A stretch of DNA of 64,000 nucleotides, from contig NZ_AUAS01000007.1 of NCBI RefSeq assembly GCF_000428845.1, forward strand, positions 248,001-312,000, written 5' to 3'. The notes beneath the pieces were generated by a model. That model was not told the origin of the DNA, ran no database searches, and saw only the letters and a program-made list of their open reading frames with translations. Shown piece by piece: positions 34,715 through 44,142 of the stretch (its first letter is position 1; each line of letters opens with the position of its first letter). This DNA comes from Dyadobacter alkalitolerans DSM 23607. GTDB taxonomy: Bacteria; Bacteroidota; Bacteroidia; Cytophagales; Spirosomataceae. The translations under genes and the position numbers were made by a program.

Positions 34715-36583
34715 TCACCAGCCAATGCCATAATCTTCACCGTGGTTACTGGATCCGCCCCAGAAGCTTTTATGTTGCCAGTCAAAATAGATAGCATTGA
34801 TCGGTCCGCTGGTTCTTGGTTGATAGTAAAGCTTGTAACCCATTCGGGTAAGTTCTTTTCGGGACCAATCGGGCATAGCTTGGTTGAGAATAAGCCCGCC
34901 CGGCTCTTTTTCATGTGCTCCGAAACTCGCATACATCTGCAAGGTCTTAAAGCTGGGTGCTTCCGTAGCCTCTTGCACCGTCATACCAAACTCAACTATA
35001 TTCAAAAAGAATTGCAGCAGCAATTGGTCCTGTTCATCCCCGGCTTGTTTTGCAAATGACAGAAACGGCTTTCCATCTTTCAGCGCAAGGCTTGGGGTCA
35101 AGGTAACCCGGGGCCTTTTACCCGGCTCTACAACATTGAATGGATTCTCCTTCGCATCCAGAACGAATGACTGCATACGCTGGCTCAGTCCCACACCCGT
35201 ATTGCCTGCAATGCAAGCAGGCACCCAGCCGCCACTGGGCGTAATGCTTACCACCCAGCCTTCTTCATCGGCTGCTTCCACAGATGTCGTCCCCGCTGTG
35301 AATTCATCCATATATTCTTTACTTAATCCGTTTGCATTACGGTTAAGCGAAGCATGGAAATTTCCCCATGATTTAATTTGATCCGCATAGGGATTTTTCT
35401 TTCCCTCGAATGGATACGGATCTCCGGGAAGTGCCTTCGCATCATTCGTTTCCCAGTTAATCTGCTTGATCCTTTCCTTAGCATATTCTTTCGAAAGCAA
35501 ACCTTTCATTGGTTCCTCAGGCGCAAAAGCCGGATCGCCGTAGTAAAAATCCCGGTCGGCAAAAGCAAGGTTCATGGTCTGATACAAAGTATGCACGTAT
35601 CGCGATGAATTGTAACCCATACTTTTCAGATCGAAGTTTTCCAGCATATTCAAAGTCTGCAACAACACAGGGCCCTGCGTCCATTGTTGCATTTTATAGA
35701 CATCGATCCCTCTGTAAGAAGTCATCAGCGGTTCCTCGATCTTTACTTTCCAACTGGCCATGTCCTGTTCTGTGATCAGGCCGCCTTGTTCCTGCGTTGC
35801 TCTGGCGATTTCCTTGGCAATATCACCTTTGTAAAAACGATCGTAAGCCGCGTAGATCGCTTCTTTTCGGCTCTTCCCCTTTTTTAATGCTTCCTGTTCT
35901 GTGTCAACCAGTTTTTGCAATGTCGCCAGCAGGTCTTTCTGAACAAATATTTCACCCGCGTCCGGCGCCTCTCTTTTCGAACCAAGATGTGGCAAGAACA
36001 CTTTTGTAGAATATGGCCATTTTTTTATTTCGGCCTTATCTCTTTCGATCGCATTGGCGGTCTGCGCTTCAATGGGATATCCTTCTGCCAGCTGCATCGC
36101 TGGTGCGAGCACTTCTTTCAGGGACATTGAACCATATTCTGCCAGCATTGTCATTAAACCACCAGCCGTTCCCGGCGTTGTTGCCGCCAATGGCCCATAT
36201 TCCGGTGGGTATTTCATGCCCTTGTTTTTGAAAAAATCAGCGGTTGCTCCGGTTGGCGCAACACCCATCGCATTGATTGCGATTACTTTTTTCGTTTTTG
36301 GATTGTAGATCAGCGCCTGCGTTTCACCGCCCCAGCTCAACACATCCCACATGGTGCAGGTTGCAGCCAGCATTGCGCAGGAAGCGTCAATAGCATTTCC
36401 TCCTTTACTGAAAATCATCGCTCCCGCCGTAGCCGCCAGCGGTTTCCCGGTGATACCAATCCAGTGCCTGGCATGCAAAGGAGGTTTTTGCGTGGTAACC
36501 GGAAAGTTGTTAAAAGACTGGCCGTTCGCTGCAAAAGCACATATGCTGACGACAGACCAATTGAGTAGGAGACGTAATTTCAT
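34715..36583 (-). CDS. ggt: Gamma-glutamyltransferase family protein, exported
   Basis: This N-terminal-nucleophile hydrolase hydrolyses or transfers gamma-glutamyl groups, for example from glutathione, in the periplasm. It has 622 residues from the Met at 36583, which begins a signal peptide (LRLLLNWSVVSICAFAANGQ). The frame extends upstream to 36655, but that is unlikely coding. Autoprocessing would occur before Thr432 in AGTTSVEAADEEG. The large subunit has GGNAIDASCAMLAATCTMW and the small subunit keeps a glycine-rich SGGWVP loop. It stands alone. Confidence 0.9.
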   Translation of the reverse strand: MKLRLLLNWSVVSICAFAANGQSFNNFPVTTQKPPLHARHWIGITGKPLAATAGAMIFSKGGNAIDASCAMLAATCTMWDVLSWGGETQALIYNPKTKKVIAINAMGVAPTGATADFFKNKGMKYPPEYGPLAATTPGTAGGLMTMLAEYGSMSLKEVLAPAMQLAEGYPIEAQTANAIERDKAEIKKWPYSTKVFLPHLGSKREAPDAGEIFVQKDLLATLQKLVDTEQEALKKGKSRKEAIYAAYDRFYKGDIAKEIARATQEQGGLITEQDMASWKVKIEEPLMTSYRGIDVYKMQQWTQGPVLLQTLNMLENFDLKSMGYNSSRYVHTLYQTMNLAFADRDFYYGDPAFAPEEPMKGLLSKEYAKERIKQINWETNDAKALPGDPYPFEGKKNPYADQIKSWGNFHASLNRNANGLSKEYMDEFTAGTTSVEAADEEGWVVSITPSGGWVPACIAGNTGVGLSQRMQSFVLDAKENPFNVVEPGKRPRVTLTPSLALKDGKPFLSFAKQAGDEQDQLLLQFFLNIVEFGMTVQEATEAPSFKTLQMYASFGAHEKEPGGLILNQAMPDWSRKELTRMGYKLYYQPRTSGPINAIYFDWQHKSFWGGSSNHGEDYGIGW

Positions 36584-36689
36584 AAACGTAGCTGGTTCAG
36601 GTTTTGCGGGATCAACAGTCCTAATCATACTGCCGTCCTTACGCAATTTAAACATTTACTCGTTGCTGAGCCGCCCACTAGTGAATTTT

Positions 36690-36758
36690 GTTACTCCACA
36701 TATGTTGTTACCCCATATATGTGGTTACTCCCGATATTTTGTTTACTCCAACTATTGA
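36690..36758. repeat. Degenerate 17-18 base tandem repeat (GTTACTCC-type, about four copies)
   Basis: GTTACTCC, GTTACCCC, GTTACTCC and TTTACTCC begin at 36690, 36707, 36724 and 36742, with period 17, 17 and 18 bases. The spacers are AT-rich (ACATATGTT, ATATATGTG, CGATATTTTG). CCACATAT/ATATGTGG words inside it also form a spaced inverted repeat. It lies upstream of the ggt gene and downstream of the 2H-phosphoesterase stop. No spacer diversity of the CRISPR kind is present. Confidence 0.6.
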
Positions 36759-36803
36759 ATGTTGTTCATGACGTGACACCCGCACGCCATGAACCTTAAC
36801 CAT

Positions 36804-37451
36804 TCAAAACAGTGAACCTTGTGTATAACTGCCTCCTGGAACTCCAAGAAGTGGGAAGTTTGCAATTTGCTCGTATTTAGAGCCTGTAACCAGTGATCTC
36901 CTGAGGAGAACCATTTCGCTGGCTTGAAATGATGCCAGGAACTCGCGGTAAAGCCAATCTATGGCTGCTTTGGCGGTTTGCAAGGCGCTCATATTCCTTG
37001 CAATGGTGAAATGCGGATCTTCACAAAAATGATTCTCACCCGGTGCCCATTGCCGCACATGCCGACCTATTTCTGATTTTAACTTTTTAGCCAGATCAAG
37101 CACCTGATCGGATGCCGTTGTTTCCAGATCGACATAAAATTTGCCGTATTCGTACTTCTTGAATTGCGTCAGCGAAATAGACAATGGAGATGTATGGCGG
37201 GCCACTTTCTCAAACCCCTGAATAATGCGATCCACTTTGTTTTCATGAATCGTGCATTTGAAGAGCGTCAGGTGCGGCACAAGATTGGCAGCATAGGCGC
37301 ACCCATAGTTTTCTTCAAAATAACGCTTCACATTATGAAGCAATGCCTCTGTCACCTTATCACAAGAAAATACCAGGAGATATTCATACATGTGATGCCT
37401 GATGCTGGCCAGTGTATTCCAATGGTTGTTGTTGATGTGAACCCGTTTCAT
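36804..37451 (-). CDS. 2'-5' RNA ligase / cyclic phosphodiesterase-like protein (2H superfamily)
   Basis: Both H-x-T motifs of the 2H phosphoesterase fold are present: HLTL in VPHLTLFKCT and HFTI in DPHFTIARN. The protein is 215 residues from ATG 37451, or 195 from Met 37391. The frame continues to 37511, but a promoter-like pair (37482-37512) lies within that extension. The start at 37451 is chosen because it would give a short leader of about 24 bases. Family members process cyclic phosphates or 2'-5' linkages of RNA. The physiological substrate is unknown. It is a single-gene unit. Confidence 0.75.
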   Translation of the reverse strand: MKRVHINNNHWNTLASIRHHMYEYLLVFSCDKVTEALLHNVKRYFEENYGCAYAANLVPHLTLFKCTIHENKVDRIIQGFEKVARHTSPLSISLTQFKKYEYGKFYVDLETTASDQVLDLAKKLKSEIGRHVRQWAPGENHFCEDPHFTIARNMSALQTAKAAIDWLYREFLASFQASEMVLLRRSLVTGSKYEQIANFPLLGVPGGSYTQGSLF

Positions 37452-37481
37452 AATTTTTGCTGATGAAGTGTAACCTTGATG

Positions 37482-37512
37482 TAAAAATAATATTGTTATT
37501 TTAAATATCAAA
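37482..37512 (-). promoter_or_regulatory. Candidate promoter for the 2H phosphoesterase gene
   Basis: On the minus strand TTTG (37509-37512) and TATTTTTA (37482-37489) are separated by 19 bases, which fits the Bacteroidota -33/-7 arrangement with one mismatch in the -7 box. It supports starts downstream of 37475. Confidence 0.45.
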
Positions 37513-37597
37513 CATTTGACACTAAAAATATCTGAAAAATTTTAGATAAGCTGTTGACAGGGCTAGTTTTTTGAGTGGACATTACCATTTAGAAAGC

Positions 37598-37651
37598 AAA
37601 AAAACGACGCAGCCCGTACAAATTGTTTACGAGGCCACGCCGTTTTTGAAG
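37598..37651 (-). terminator. Probable terminator of the T9SS cargo gene
   Basis: On the minus strand AAAAACGGCGTGGCC and GGGCTGCGTCGTTTTTTT form an imperfect stem with three mismatches, ending in a T tract. It lies about 50 bases beyond the stop of the 335-residue gene. Confidence 0.5.
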
Positions 37652-37701
37652 AGAAAGATTCACCCTATAAATGACGAACTTAAATGATCGGAGAATAGTG
37701 A

Positions 37702-38709
37702 TCAGTTCTTGATCAATTTCGAAGAATGCAATGTTCCATCCTGCTCCCGAACCTGTATTACATAAATGCCTGCTGTAAGCTGTTTCAAATTGATGGCGCC
37801 GTCATGCAGCTTTTGCAACTCATTCTTATTAGCCTCATAAACCACTCTGCCCGATTTACTGACAATTTTTACTTGCTCGGGTTGCTTTGTAGCCGGCATT
37901 TCAATCGTAAGCCAGTCAGCCACCGGATTGGGATGAAATACAATAGCAAGGTTGTTTGCCACACGGATGTTCCTTATTCGGCTGAATGCAAACTTTCCAT
38001 CATTGTCGACCATCCGCAAACGATAATAATGTTCCGCTGCTAACGGTCGCTCATGTACGTAGGAATAAGTACGTTCAATCTTGCTGTCTCCATTCGACTT
38101 CACCTCGCTGAGTGCAAGCCAACTCTTCCCGTCCGTGCTGTGCTGTATTTCAAAGAAGTCACTATTGGCTTCAAATGAAGTGCTCCAAGTCAACACGACA
38201 TCCCTTTCCTTTTGCGCAGCTACAAAGTCTACTAATGTTACCGGCAACCCGCTGCCGGTTTCGGTTGCAGTAAGGGTGTTGATATTGGTCCAGTCTCCTG
38301 TTTCGGAGACCTTATTCGCTATCGGATCGGGCGTGCTTTTGTTGGTCGGGATCGTGAAAATTTGTTCTGGCCCTGCGTGCGCGATTTGCAACAGATTCTC
38401 ATCGTTACCATTCAATTCTGATTCAAGATACGTTATGAGCACTTGACCTTTAAAAGAAAGTGGATTAGCTAACTTGTAAACGCGATTGATACTGCTGGTT
38501 GGCTTTCCGGCAATCGGCACATCCGAATGGGTTATTTCATTATCATTCAGGTTCATCGGCTCGCTTGGCGTCAGAGACAAAGAGCTCACGGTAACGGTTG
38601 TTCCCGGCGATATAAAAAAGCTGTTCGCACCAGTCTTCAATTGCGCCTCAGCATCGGCAACGATGGATAAGAATCCCAGCAGTGCTATGAAGCTATGTTT
38701 TGTTTTCAT
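37702..38709 (-). CDS. Type IX secretion system cargo protein with C-terminal sorting domain
   Basis: This encodes 335 residues. A signal peptide (MKTKHSFIALLGFLSIVADAEA) is followed by a non-conserved region and a beta-rich section (LPVTLVDFVAAQKERDVVLTWSTSFEANSDFFEIQHSTDG). The C-terminal about 80 residues match a type A sorting domain (NPVADWLTIEM, VKIVSKSGRVVYE, LTAGIYVIQVREQDGTLHSSKLIKN). The protein should be exported across the outer membrane and processed there. The role of the passenger is unknown. It is close to two C1q-like surface genes on the same strand. Confidence 0.85.
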   Translation of the reverse strand: MKTKHSFIALLGFLSIVADAEAQLKTGANSFFISPGTTVTVSSLSLTPSEPMNLNDNEITHSDVPIAGKPTSSINRVYKLANPLSFKGQVLITYLESELNGNDENLLQIAHAGPEQIFTIPTNKSTPDPIANKVSETGDWTNINTLTATETGSGLPVTLVDFVAAQKERDVVLTWSTSFEANSDFFEIQHSTDGKSWLALSEVKSNGDSKIERTYSYVHERPLAAEHYYRLRMVDNDGKFAFSRIRNIRVANNLAIVFHPNPVADWLTIEMPATKQPEQVKIVSKSGRVVYEANKNELQKLHDGAINLKQLTAGIYVIQVREQDGTLHSSKLIKN

Positions 38710-38750
38710 AATATATTATTTAATTACTGAATGAACTGAATTTTATTGGA

Positions 38751-39806
38751 TCAAAGCTTTTGTAGCATTCTTCCGTTGAAATGAGCAGTGGAGTTGGCGG
38801 TTTCGAGCTCGACACCGTTTTTCCCAGACTTCCCGGTCGCGTAGACTTTATCACCCTGCTGCAATTCACAATCAATTGTTATAACAGACGTATGCCTAAA
38901 AGCTGCATTAAAGGCGAAATCAAAGGCAATTTCCGTTTCTACATTGTTTCGGCTTCTTATCAACCTAAATCCTGGATCGAAAATCAGCTCCGGGTCCGCA
39001 TGCTTCCATTCTATCATAGCGTCAAAATGGTAAATGCCGTTGAAAGGTGCTGTGAAACTATTTGTTACCCCGTCATATGCGTTACCCAAATTGTAAGCAA
39101 TATTTCCAAAATTTACTTTTACAGGAGTAAGACCTTGAGTAGAGTTAATATTTCCTCCACCATCTATACCCAACTCTGAAAAAGCTATTAAATTAATTGC
39201 GGGAGCCTGCCAGGACGCGTTCCCATTTGCATCTGAGGTTAGCAGTTTGCCCTGGCCCGGTGATTGCCCATTTCCAGCTATTTTTACCTTTCCATTAACA
39301 TTCAATGCCAACCCATTTGCGCTGGAAGCGTGAACGCCAATTCCGTTATCGCTCACCCCTGCAACACCAGTTCCGGTCGCGGATGATCCTCGAACCCCAA
39401 TTTTTTCAGACAAGCCTGAAATGGCTATCGAGCCTGCCTCATTACTTGAATTTTCGACAAAAAATAAGGCTCCGCCGCTGGTTCCGGTCTGGCTATACGG
39501 CAGATTAAGTCTTGTTCCTACCATTCGCCACAGTGGATTGTCACTGTCACCTGTATTGTAATAAAAACCTTCTGGCCCTATTGGAGTGTTTACATTAAAA
39601 AGGAGGAGAGCGTTTGCAGGATTTGGAATTGTAAATTTATCGGTAATAGATTGCAAGGAGACTTTTGGTAAAAGTATGCCCTTGTTTGTGCTATTAATGT
39701 CAAGTACAGAGCTGGCATTCGGAGTGTTCGTATTAATCCCGACGCTTTGCGAATAAGCGCTTTGCCAGAGGAAGCCCATAAAAAGGAATGTAGCTAAGAG
39801 TTTCAT
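38751..39806 (-). CDS. Exported C1q-like surface protein, copy 1
   Basis: This encodes 351 residues from Met 39806, which begins a good signal peptide (KLLATFLFMGFLWQSAYS). The N-terminal part has the Bacteroidota motif VGINTNTPNASSVLDINSTNKGILLPKV. Low-complexity segments (GSSATGTGVAGVSDNGIGVHASSANG) follow. The last about 140 residues resemble a C1q/TNF jelly roll: FTAPFNGIYHFDAMIEW, then VITIDCELQQGDKVYATG, then STAHFNGRML. C1q domains trimerise. A paralogous gene lies 28 bases upstream. Confidence 0.75.
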   Translation of the reverse strand: MKLLATFLFMGFLWQSAYSQSVGINTNTPNASSVLDINSTNKGILLPKVSLQSITDKFTIPNPANALLLFNVNTPIGPEGFYYNTGDSDNPLWRMVGTRLNLPYSQTGTSGGALFFVENSSNEAGSIAISGLSEKIGVRGSSATGTGVAGVSDNGIGVHASSANGLALNVNGKVKIAGNGQSPGQGKLLTSDANGNASWQAPAINLIAFSELGIDGGGNINSTQGLTPVKVNFGNIAYNLGNAYDGVTNSFTAPFNGIYHFDAMIEWKHADPELIFDPGFRLIRSRNNVETEIAFDFAFNAAFRHTSVITIDCELQQGDKVYATGKSGKNGVELETANSTAHFNGRMLQKL

Positions 39807-39834
39807 AGTGCTATTTTGTAAGGTAAATTTTGTG

Positions 39835-40929
39835 TTAAAGTTCAATGGCAAGGTGCCCGGTAAAATTCGCATCCCGATCAGACATAGCTAAGGAGACTTG
39901 GGGGCCGTAGGCTCTCGCAATTACGTTGACTGTGTCTCCTGTCTGTAATTCACAATCTAAAGCGATATGCGATGTATGAGATTCGTCCGCGGACAGAACC
40001 CTGTTCTCAGACAAGTCCGTGGTAACCCCGTTCCTTGTGCGAACAACTTTGATAGTTGGACTAAATGTGTCGTCTATTGCAGGTCTTTGCCACCGGACCA
40101 TTACATCGAAATGATATATACCGTTTTTAGGGGCGATAAAGGAACTATGAGGAGACATATTTACCTCATTATAGTTCGTGCCTATATCATATTTTTGATT
40201 TGCGAAAGCAATTTTGATGAAACTGCTTTCTGACATATTCTGATTGCCACCACCCGAAACGCCACTGGCATGAAAACCATTAAAGATATTATCAAACTCG
40301 TTTATTGGCATTTGCCAAGAGGCGTTTCCTGAGGCGTCTGAGGTTAACACTTTTCCTAGACCAGGCTGGAAATTTCCGCCTGTGATCTTCATTTTTCCGT
40401 TAACTTCCAAAGCGGTAGCATTAAGAGATGATGCAAATACTCCTGTTCCTGCTCCACTGCTATATCCGTAAACAGCATTTCCATTTGAGGAAAATCCTGC
40501 AATCGCTTGACCGGTCCCTGCGTATCCACCAACAGCCGCTGCTGTTGCTATTTGCGATGTATTTTCAACACTGAAAAGTGCGCCCGGATTTATGGCAGTT
40601 TGACTAAATGGTAGCTTTAAGTTCTCCTCTATATTCTTCCAAGATGGACTTGCAGCCGTACCTATATTGAAGTAAAAGCCTTCCTTGTCCAGTAATCCAG
40701 GATTTGTATTGAATACAAGCAACCCTATTTCCGGATTGGCGATGGTTCCCGCGTCTGTGGTCGACTGCAAAAAAACACGAGGCAACAAAACCCCCTTATT
40801 TGTCGCCCGAACATCCAAAACCGCGCTGGGATCGGGGTAGTAAGTGTTGATTCCTAGATTGCCAACGGTTTGTGCGAAGAGCTTTTGCTGGAACCAGAGT
40901 AGGGAAAATAGTAAAACAATTTTCTTCAT
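39835..40929 (-). CDS. Exported C1q-like surface protein, copy 2
   Basis: This 364-residue protein has a signal peptide (KKIVLLFSLLWFQQKLFAQ), then GNLGINTYYPDPSAVLDVRATNKGVLLPRV, repeat-like AVGGYAGTGQAIAGFSSNGNAVYGYSSGAGTG, and a C-terminal C1q-like domain (FIAPKNGIYHFDVMVRW, HIALDCELQTGDTVNVIA, ANFTGHLAIEL). It aligns along most of its length with copy 1, so a tandem duplication gave both. Copy 2 is the upstream gene of the pair. Function is unknown, but adhesion or fibre formation is possible. Confidence 0.76.
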   Translation of the reverse strand: MKKIVLLFSLLWFQQKLFAQTVGNLGINTYYPDPSAVLDVRATNKGVLLPRVFLQSTTDAGTIANPEIGLLVFNTNPGLLDKEGFYFNIGTAASPSWKNIEENLKLPFSQTAINPGALFSVENTSQIATAAAVGGYAGTGQAIAGFSSNGNAVYGYSSGAGTGVFASSLNATALEVNGKMKITGGNFQPGLGKVLTSDASGNASWQMPINEFDNIFNGFHASGVSGGGNQNMSESSFIKIAFANQKYDIGTNYNEVNMSPHSSFIAPKNGIYHFDVMVRWQRPAIDDTFSPTIKVVRTRNGVTTDLSENRVLSADESHTSHIALDCELQTGDTVNVIARAYGPQVSLAMSDRDANFTGHLAIEL

Positions 40930-41194
40930 AACATAGTAAGGTTTACAAAGTTGAAATGACGCGTTTCCTTAATGCGTATGATAAAAATTGCGGGGATTCT
41001 GAATTCTTTAATAATCCATTGTGCCAGTAGACGGTTTGAGTTATTTTAAGGTAAAATCGTTCAGGCTATAACCTCCTTTTACGCGTCCTATTCAAGTGGG
41101 TGCACAGGTGCTTTTTCAGTTTTCAAATAGTTTTACAAGTAACTTTTCAACTGCAACAGACTTTTGACTCTGTTCTTTTACCATACCTATTACC
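40930..41194. other. Divergent intergenic region between C1q genes and the cytochrome gene
   Basis: These 265 bases are AT-rich and must carry promoters for both directions. I see no clear TTTG/TAnnTTTG pair, hairpin or RNA gene. Confidence 0.35.
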
Positions 41195-43975
41195 ATGCTT
41201 ATTTTGAAATATTGCCGTAAACACTTCGGGACAGTCTGGATGTGTATTTTGACGTTGGGTTCTGTTTTTCTGACAGGTTATACGGATAATAAAACGGTTG
41301 TTGCCAATTACAAGGATTCCCTCGAACTGGGTTCGTTTATAGAGGAGAGCTTTCCCTACATTTCCACATCTGTGGATGCACGCAAGCTTGGACCGGCTTA
41401 CCCGCAAGACAATATGGCGGCGCGGACATTGGCTTTGCAGCTCGGTAACGACACTTATGTTTGTTTTGACACCGATCTTTTGCGGTGGTCGGTGGCTTGG
41501 ACAGGGAAGTATTTGCCGATGGTTTTGATGGCGCAGGTCTCGTACAAGGACTTTTTTAATAAGAATAACAAAATCGCTTCACTCACCGGCGATGCGAAAA
41601 TAGCCACGGGGCTCTATCCCGGCTGGACGCTGGAAAAGCCATTCTCGGCAGATTTATCCAATATTAGTGAAACAAAGCAGCCAACCTGGGCGCCGATGCC
41701 TGTGGAGCAAGGTCGGTGGAAGGGCGTTTATGTGTATGGAAATCAGGCTGTTTTGACCTATACGGTGGGTAGTACGGACGTCACTGAGCTGCCGGGAAGC
41801 ACGAAGTTTGAAGATCAAACGGCTTTCACGAGAGCATTTCAATTTGAAAAGACTACAAAGGAAATTTTCCTGACAGCGGCAGAAGTCCGGCAAGCAACCG
41901 GTTCGGAGGTGAAGGGTAAAATTGCATATCTATACCACGGGGCGAACAAGGATACAGTTACGGCAGTCGGCATTCTGGGCAAAGCAGGCTCATTGCAGCC
42001 TGAAATTACGGGTAATCAATTCTTGACGGTAAGGGTCCCCGCATCTCAAAAGGCTATCAACGAGACGGTTGTGATCTGGAAAGGTCCTGCCAGACTTAAA
42101 AAAGCATTTGAAAATTATTGCAAAAAGGGCGAGGTGGCCATTCCCGACTACAAGAAAGGCGGGCCGGCTCTATGGAAGGAAACGGTTGTTACCAAAGGGA
42201 AACTCTCGCCGGACACGGCAGCGTTTGTCACGGATCAGTTAACGCTTCCGTTGCCGAATCCGTGGAAGCGCAATGTGCGTGTGGCGGATGTTGGGTTTTT
42301 CAAAGATGGGCGTGCCAGCGTAGTGACTTTTGAAGGGGATGTGTGGATGATCGAAGGAATTGACAAAAACCTTCAAAATCTGAAATGGACGCGCTTTGCT
42401 TCCGGTTTTCATGAGCCTATGAGCATTGAAATCGTGAATGATCAGGTTTATGTATTTGGGCGGGAAGGCATTGTGAAATTGCACGATCTTAATAAAGATG
42501 GCGTGGCTGATTTCTACGAGAATTTCTCCAATGTGATGGAGCAATCGGCCGAATCTAGAGAGTGGGCTGCGGATATGGTGGCAGCGCCGGATGGTAGTTT
42601 TTACATTGCGAAAGGCGGAAGCCTGGACAACGGGCCGGGGATGACTGCCAAAACCGGAAAAGGATTCAGATCCGGATCGACGCAGAATGGGGCAATCCTT
42701 AAAATAAGCCGCGACGGTCTGAAATCGGAGGTGATAGCGACAGGTTTGAGGGGGCCTTACCTTGGAATTCATCCTGAAAAGGGCATTCTTACTGCTTCGG
42801 ATCAGCAAGGTAATTTTGTTCCGTCAACACCTATTTATTTGATTAAAAAAGGGGATTACTATGGCGTTCAACCCACTGCCCACCGCTCAGATAATCCGGA
42901 AGTGGCGCCTCCGCTGACCTGGATTCCGCATAGAGTGGACCGTTCCAGCATTAGCCAGGCGTGGATTACCGGCAATAAGATGGGCCCGCTGAATGGCAGC
43001 CTGATCCATTTCTCATTTGGCCGGCCTGGTTTGTTCAGAGTTTTGATTGATAGTTCTTCGAATGTAACGCAGGGAGGGGTTTCGGTCATTCGTGCTGATT
43101 ATCCTGCGCCCACTTCCAAAGGCATTGTTAACCCGGTCGACGGGCAGCTATATGTTGCCGGTTTCAACTTGTGGGGCTCTACTTCGACAGGCATCAGTGC
43201 ATTGCTGCGCTTGCGCTATACGGGTAAGCCGAGTTACCTGCCCAACCAGTTTAGGGCTGGCAAACAGGGGGTTATCCTTGGTTTTGATGCGGAGCTTGAT
43301 CCGAAAATGGCAGCGGATGCAGCCAATTTCGCAGTGAAAAGATGGAATTATCAGCGTACAGAAGAATATGGTTCCGGTCACTTCAAAATGGATGGCACTT
43401 CCGGTGAGGAAACCTTGACTGCGGCCGCTTCCTATTTGTCATCAGACCGTAAAAAGATTCTGATCCTGGTTCCCGGGATGGCCGAGGTGATGCAGATGGA
43501 AGTTTCTTATAAGCTGGCTGCGGCTGACGGCAAAAAGATGAACGATAGCTTCTGGTTTACAGTGAACAAAGCGGAAGATATGGATTTGACGTCGTATGGG
43601 TTTAGCAATGTTGATCTTGCCCTGCTGGACGTCAAAAAGCCGGTAATCGCGGAAACGGCTGATAAAAAGGTCGTGGTTTCAGCGGAACACGGCCGGGAAA
43701 TATTCCAAAAAATGGCCTGTGCCGGTTGCCATTCGGAAGGCCTGAAAACAGACGGCATGTATGGTCCGCCATTTCAGAATCTGTATGGTTCCAAACGCGT
43801 TTTTGAGGATGGAACAAGCGCAGTTGCAGACGAAAAATACATTAAGGAATCTATTCTGAAACCGGGCGTCAAAATCGTGAAGGGTTATAATGAAGAGATG
43901 CCCTCGTTCGTCGGCATCCTGACCGAGCCGGACATTGAGTCTGTTACATTGTTTATTAAGTCTTTGAAAAAGTAG
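41195..43975 (+). CDS. Exported DUF6797-like protein with C-terminal cytochrome c domain
   Basis: This encodes 926 residues. An N-terminal signal segment (WMCILTLGSVFLTGYT, about 15-30) is followed by a large region typical of DUF6797 (GSFIEESFPYISTSVDARK, WAPMPVEQGRWKGVYVYGNQAVLTY). A beta-propeller-like section follows (RVADVGFFKDGRASVVTFEGDVWMIEGID, HEPMSIEIVNDQVYVFGREGIVKL). A cytochrome c domain near the C-terminus has haem-binding CAGCH at about 842-846 and a downstream Met in EEMPSF. It is a periplasmic redox protein, and the electron partner is not identified. Confidence 0.82.
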   Translation: MLILKYCRKHFGTVWMCILTLGSVFLTGYTDNKTVVANYKDSLELGSFIEESFPYISTSVDARKLGPAYPQDNMAARTLALQLGNDTYVCFDTDLLRWSVAWTGKYLPMVLMAQVSYKDFFNKNNKIASLTGDAKIATGLYPGWTLEKPFSADLSNISETKQPTWAPMPVEQGRWKGVYVYGNQAVLTYTVGSTDVTELPGSTKFEDQTAFTRAFQFEKTTKEIFLTAAEVRQATGSEVKGKIAYLYHGANKDTVTAVGILGKAGSLQPEITGNQFLTVRVPASQKAINETVVIWKGPARLKKAFENYCKKGEVAIPDYKKGGPALWKETVVTKGKLSPDTAAFVTDQLTLPLPNPWKRNVRVADVGFFKDGRASVVTFEGDVWMIEGIDKNLQNLKWTRFASGFHEPMSIEIVNDQVYVFGREGIVKLHDLNKDGVADFYENFSNVMEQSAESREWAADMVAAPDGSFYIAKGGSLDNGPGMTAKTGKGFRSGSTQNGAILKISRDGLKSEVIATGLRGPYLGIHPEKGILTASDQQGNFVPSTPIYLIKKGDYYGVQPTAHRSDNPEVAPPLTWIPHRVDRSSISQAWITGNKMGPLNGSLIHFSFGRPGLFRVLIDSSSNVTQGGVSVIRADYPAPTSKGIVNPVDGQLYVAGFNLWGSTSTGISALLRLRYTGKPSYLPNQFRAGKQGVILGFDAELDPKMAADAANFAVKRWNYQRTEEYGSGHFKMDGTSGEETLTAAASYLSSDRKKILILVPGMAEVMQMEVSYKLAAADGKKMNDSFWFTVNKAEDMDLTSYGFSNVDLALLDVKKPVIAETADKKVVVSAEHGREIFQKMACAGCHSEGLKTDGMYGPPFQNLYGSKRVFEDGTSAVADEKYIKESILKPGVKIVKGYNEEMPSFVGILTEPDIESVTLFIKSLKK

Positions 43976-44142
43976 TTGATTTAAATCTGAAAAGTGAAAC
44001 ATGGAGCTGCTTTTTCGTCGGCGTTTTGATTAGAAAGACGGTTCCTGAATGAAAGTCCGTTTGGCTATACATGGAGTTGCCTTCCAGTTAATGTGTCCGG
44101 GTACAATTGTTGTATTTTCTGCTGCAACATTAAACGGATATC

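Noticed and set aside
36351-36758. Plus-strand frame of 135 codons over the start of the gamma-glutamyltransferase gene
   Set aside because: It covers the antisense of the signal-peptide region and the tandem repeat, and has no family signal.
36690-36758. Possible CRISPR array
   Set aside because: The spacers are similar to each other and only about 9-10 bases, and no cas genes are near. It is a tandem repeat instead.
44077-44109. TTG and TACAATTG as a promoter for the NmrA-like gene
   Set aside because: The 22-base spacing and a mismatch in the -7 box make it too weak to list as a feature.
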